Shown here: positions 61,619 through 64,000 of the stretch, in pieces
Layout of the letters: each line of letters opens with the position of its first letter
Numbering within the stretch: position 1 is the first letter of the stretch
NCBI RefSeq assembly: GCF_039023475.1
Contig: NZ_JBCHVB010000003.1
Location: forward strand, 372,001-436,000
DNA length: 64,000 bases
Reading direction: 5' to 3'
From: Erwinia sp039023475
Lineage (GTDB): Bacteria > Pseudomonadota > Gammaproteobacteria > Enterobacterales > Enterobacteriaceae
The notes under the pieces: model-generated
What the model was told of the DNA's origin: nothing
Database searches by the model: none
Seen by the model: only the letters and a program-made list of their open reading frames with translations
Program-made: the position numbers and the translations under genes

Positions 61619-61930
61619 ATGGCAATTCAGGGTATTGAGAGCGTGATCCAGCAGCTGCAAACCACCGCAATTCAGGCAGGTGGCAGGCAGAATGACGCGG
61701 CGGGTCATGCGGATTTCGCCGGTGAACTGAAGTCAGCGTTAGATAAAATTAGCGGCATTCAGAGCGCAGCACGCACGCAGGCGCAGGATTTTCAGTTAGG
61801 CAAGCCCGGCATCAACCTTAACGATGTGATGGTCGATCTGCAGAAGTCCTCTGTTTCCATGCAGATGGGCATCCAGGTGCGTAACAAACTGGTAAGCGCT
61901 TACACCGATATTATGAATATGCAGGTGTAG
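61619..61930 (+). CDS. fliE: FliE, MS ring-rod junction protein
   Basis: 103 residues (E. coli 104). MAIQGIESVIQQLQTTAIQA at the start and LNDVMVDLQKSSVSMQMGIQ, VRNKLVSAYTDIMNMQV at the end are diagnostic. FliE is the first rod protein exported and attaches the rod to FliF. Transcribed opposite to fliF. Confidence 0.96.
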   Translation: MAIQGIESVIQQLQTTAIQAGGRQNDAAGHADFAGELKSALDKISGIQSAARTQAQDFQLGKPGINLNDVMVDLQKSSVSMQMGIQVRNKLVSAYTDIMNMQV

Positions 61931-61989
61931 AAGTTTTACATCCTGCCGATAACGAATGTCATAACGATTCATTAACGGTGAGGTAGCAG

Positions 61990-62955
61990 GTGGATAATTT
62001 CCAGAAAGAGGTTGATGAGAGAGCGAATCTCGCATTATCCAACAAGTTTGAGCTTTTACTGTTCCGTCTGGGCTCCGATCTGGCGGGCGGGAAGTCAGAG
62101 CTGTACGGCATTAACGTGTTCAAGCTGCGCGAAATTGTCCCGATGCCCACCGTGACCAAAGCTGCCGGCATGAAATCTCCGCTGCTGGGCATGGCCAATA
62201 TTCGCGGACAGCTGATTCCGGTGATCGATCTGCCCGCCGTGGCGGGCTGTACGCCTGCCACGGGTCTGAACCTGTTGCTGGTAACCGAATATGCCCGCAG
62301 CACTCAGGCATTTGCCGTAGAGTCCGTAGACGATATCGTGCGTCTTAACTGGAGCCAGGTTCACACTGCCGAGTCCGGCGTGGCGAACCGCAACATCACC
62401 AGCATTGCCCTGCTTGAGGGTGAGCAGCACGCCAATGAGATGGCGCTGGTGCTGGACGTTGAGCAAATTCTGCATGACGTGGTGCCTTCGGTACGCGATG
62501 TCAAAGAGGGGGACATCACTCTTAAGAACTTCGCGATGAAGCCCGGCGCGGTCTGCATTGTGGCGGAAGATTCCAAAGTGGCCCGCTCCATGCTTGAGCA
62601 GGGGCTGAAAGTGATGGGGATCCCGGCGCTGATGCATACAACCGGGCTGGAAGCCTGGACGAAGATCAAGCAGATGGCACAGGAGGCGCAGGCGGAAGGT
62701 TGCCCGATCACCGATAAAATCGGACTGGTGCTGACCGATCTCGAAATGCCTGAGATGGATGGTTTTACCCTGACGCGTAACATCAAAGGCGAACAGCAGC
62801 TCAGATCGATTCCGGTGGTGATCCACTCATCGCTCTCGGGGAGCGCCAACGAAGATCACGTTCATAAAGTGGGCGCGAATGGCTATGTGGCGAAGTTTGA
62901 GATCAATCAGCTTTCGGCGGTCATTCATAAGGTTCTGGAAGACGCTGCGGGTTAA
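61990..62955 (+). CDS. cheV: CheV, CheW-receiver hybrid coupling protein
   Basis: 321 residues, GTG start at 61990 after GAGG. The CheW domain (about 15-160) has LYGINVFKLREIVPMPTVTK and MANIRGQLIPVIDLP. The receiver domain (about 185-318) has the acidic pair in VAEDSKVAR, the phospho-acceptor Asp in LVLTDLEMPEMDGFTL and a late Lys in GYVAKFEINQL. CheV couples receptors to CheA and adapts through phosphorylation. E. coli lacks it; Salmonella has it. It is placed 59 bp after fliE and may be read from the same promoter. Confidence 0.95.
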   Translation: MDNFQKEVDERANLALSNKFELLLFRLGSDLAGGKSELYGINVFKLREIVPMPTVTKAAGMKSPLLGMANIRGQLIPVIDLPAVAGCTPATGLNLLLVTEYARSTQAFAVESVDDIVRLNWSQVHTAESGVANRNITSIALLEGEQHANEMALVLDVEQILHDVVPSVRDVKEGDITLKNFAMKPGAVCIVAEDSKVARSMLEQGLKVMGIPALMHTTGLEAWTKIKQMAQEAQAEGCPITDKIGLVLTDLEMPEMDGFTLTRNIKGEQQLRSIPVVIHSSLSGSANEDHVHKVGANGYVAKFEINQLSAVIHKVLEDAAG

Positions 62956-62978
62956 TCGCGCTGTGGCGTAACGCTAAA

Positions 62979-63212
62979 TTGTCCGGAAGGCCCGATAATT
63001 CGGACAAACAAGGGAAGGGAGTGGTAGGATGTCTGCTCCCTACAATAAAAAAGAAGGTTTTTATCTCACCTGTAAAATTCAAATGTCCAGCCTGTCAGGG
63101 CTGTCAGTTCCGTTTCTCTCTCTTCAGCGTTTCGCCTAAAAATCCCCACGGGGCGAACTGTATATTCTGTAAGTCTTCCATGTCCGTTAGCTATAAATCA
63201 CAAGTCCGTTAA
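62979..63212 (+). CDS. Possible small zinc-ribbon protein
   Basis: The frame contains a compact Cys-rich core: FKCPACQGCQFRF, then 15 residues later PHGANCIFCKSSM, which gives two CxxC knuckles. Only TTG 62979 or GTG 63021 can start it, and neither has a perfect ribosome-binding site, so the true N-terminus is unsure; the core itself (63075-63212) is the convincing part. Two hairpins follow shortly. Unknown function; zinc binding is inferred from the pattern. Confidence 0.45.
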   Translation: MSGRPDNSDKQGKGVVGCLLPTIKKKVFISPVKFKCPACQGCQFRFSLFSVSPKNPHGANCIFCKSSMSVSYKSQVR

Positions 63213-63222
63213 TCACCTGCGG

Positions 63223-63275
63223 AGATTGTTGCGACAATCTGATGGCTGGCAATCTCCATGAGTCTGCTCATGGAG
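63223..63275. repeat. Two successive hairpins after the zinc-ribbon frame
   Basis: AGATTGT/ACAATCT around TGCG (63223-63240), then CTCCATGAG/CTCATGGAG around TCTG (63254-63275). They are perfect but lack T tracts. The remaining 63276-63612 shows no gene. Confidence 0.5.
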
Positions 63276-63612
63276 CCTTTGTGCCTGTATTGCCGCTTCT
63301 CATCTTCCGGTTTTTCTTTCTATCCGCGTTAAGCTAAACCGGTTTCTTCCTCAGGAAACCTGTCCTCAGGCCGTTCTCCACGCGGCTTTCAGTTTGTCTA
63401 TGCAGTGCGCCGGACGTCACCGGCAGTGCAGCGGCAGACGCATCCTCAACAAACACTTTCTGATATGCCGTCCGGCATCGCCTTTATACGCCCTGATTAA
63501 ATTGGTCTGAATTTCAGCAGGCTCTCAAAACTGCTGCGGAAAATTGTTGATCGTGGCCGTCAAAGAAAATACTGTATATCCAACCAGTCTTTTTCAGAGG
63601 AGATAGTCATGA

Positions 63613-63786
63613 TCACTCTTTCAACGCTTTCCAGACCCGCGGGCTACAGCCCGAAAGGGTTACCGCAATCTCTTTTTTCAGCCGCTTTTCCTGATTTACA
63701 CTGGCCAGTTTTTCTTCCCGGCGCGCTTTGTAACGGCTTTTGCTGGTGCCGCCCGGTTTGCTTTTTTTCCAGATAATTAAGGTCAT
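63613..63786 (-). CDS. Small basic hypothetical protein
   Basis: 57 residues from ATG 63786 with GAGG before it; an in-frame ATG at 63900 would add 38 less likely residues. The peptide is very basic (WKKSKPGGTSKSRYKARREE) and ends SPRVWKALKE. I do not recognise it. The sequence to the right is very AT-rich up to the edge. Confidence 0.45.
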   Translation of the reverse strand: MTLIIWKKSKPGGTSKSRYKARREEKLASVNQEKRLKKEIAVTLSGCSPRVWKALKE

Positions 63787-64000
63787 AGGTGCCTCACTCT
63801 CAGGGTCAGAGGGGGGGGAATCAGTCAGCTTCAGCAGATCTGTTAACGCCCGGAATGTTTCCTTATCAAAAACAATAGCTATAGTTATTATTAATATCAA
63901 TGGCTATTGACCAAATAACTTTGGTTATTGATATATCCTGTTGATTTGATTGGTTTTGGTTAATTATTTGGGCTTTTTTTATCGGATATGATGGCGATTT

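Overview
The window comes from the chromosome of a flagellated gamma-proteobacterium of the order Enterobacterales, most likely family Erwiniaceae (Pantoea/Erwinia type). The evidence is gene content and order. The right half carries the E. coli-like series yedJ, dcm, vsr, yedA, yedI, yodC, mpgP (yedP), dsrA, yodD, dsrB, rcsA and then fliRQPONML-KJIHGF/fliE. nac and mtfA lie beside tRNA-Asn genes as in E. coli. Intact gpgS+mpgP, the chpS/chpB-like pair and several sugar clusters are extras. Species cannot be fixed from the window alone.

Layout, left to right. (1) 1-3340: a PaoABC-type molybdenum aldehyde oxidoreductase operon, cut at the left edge and without the Tat leader of E. coli PaoA. 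(2) 3540-9026: an AraC regulator divergent from a DUF2264 protein, a LacY-type symporter and a GH88 unsaturated glucuronyl hydrolase, which together look like a system for importing and cleaving unsaturated uronic-acid disaccharides. (3) 9215-10200: a ChpS/ChpB-like toxin-antitoxin pair between two copies of a degenerate 44-bp repeat. (4) 10308-15715: an inositol-like sugar operon (transporter, Gfo/Idh/MocA dehydrogenase, hydroxypyruvate-isomerase-like enzyme) with a near-consensus sigma-54 promoter, divergent from a sigma-54 enhancer-binding protein. (5) 16007-33460: two 76-nt tRNA-Asn genes, each followed by a similar terminator hairpin, bracket about 17.3 kb of variable genes: a CUT2 sugar ABC transporter, a RES/Xre toxin-antitoxin pair, nac with NtrC and sigma-54 signals, an FAD oxidoreductase, a double GNAT, a pyruvate-oxidase-like enzyme, a C-P lyase remnant (phnF and phnH only), a TetR-aldonolactone oxidase-GT8 unit, an unknown gene, and a broken GNAT toxin with a hexanucleotide repeat.

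(6) 33562-50552: core genes (mtfA, yedJ, dcm/vsr, yedA, yedI, yodC, gpgS-mpgP, yodD, a Pmp3-like peptide, dsrB, rcsA) mixed with two chemoreceptors and small unknowns. A plus-strand sequence between mpgP and yodD reads as a DsrA small RNA homologue, at the same place as in E. coli. A second terminator-bounded candidate RNA lies just upstream of yodD. rcsA has a candidate RcsAB box and a long leader with nested inverted repeats. (7) 50553-61930: the flagellar export, switch and basal-body operons fliFGHIJK and fliLMNOPQR on the minus strand, with fliE divergent, followed by cheV.

No prophage, insertion sequence, CRISPR array or complete unknown defence system is visible. The most unusual material is regulatory and remnant: the sigma-54 sugar operon, the orphan PhnH, the DsrA homologue, the terminator upstream of yodD, the structured rcsA leader and the repeat-expanded toxin pseudogene. 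Coordinates for start codons were chosen by ribosome-binding site and family length; all functional assignments rest on reading the sequences, not on searches.
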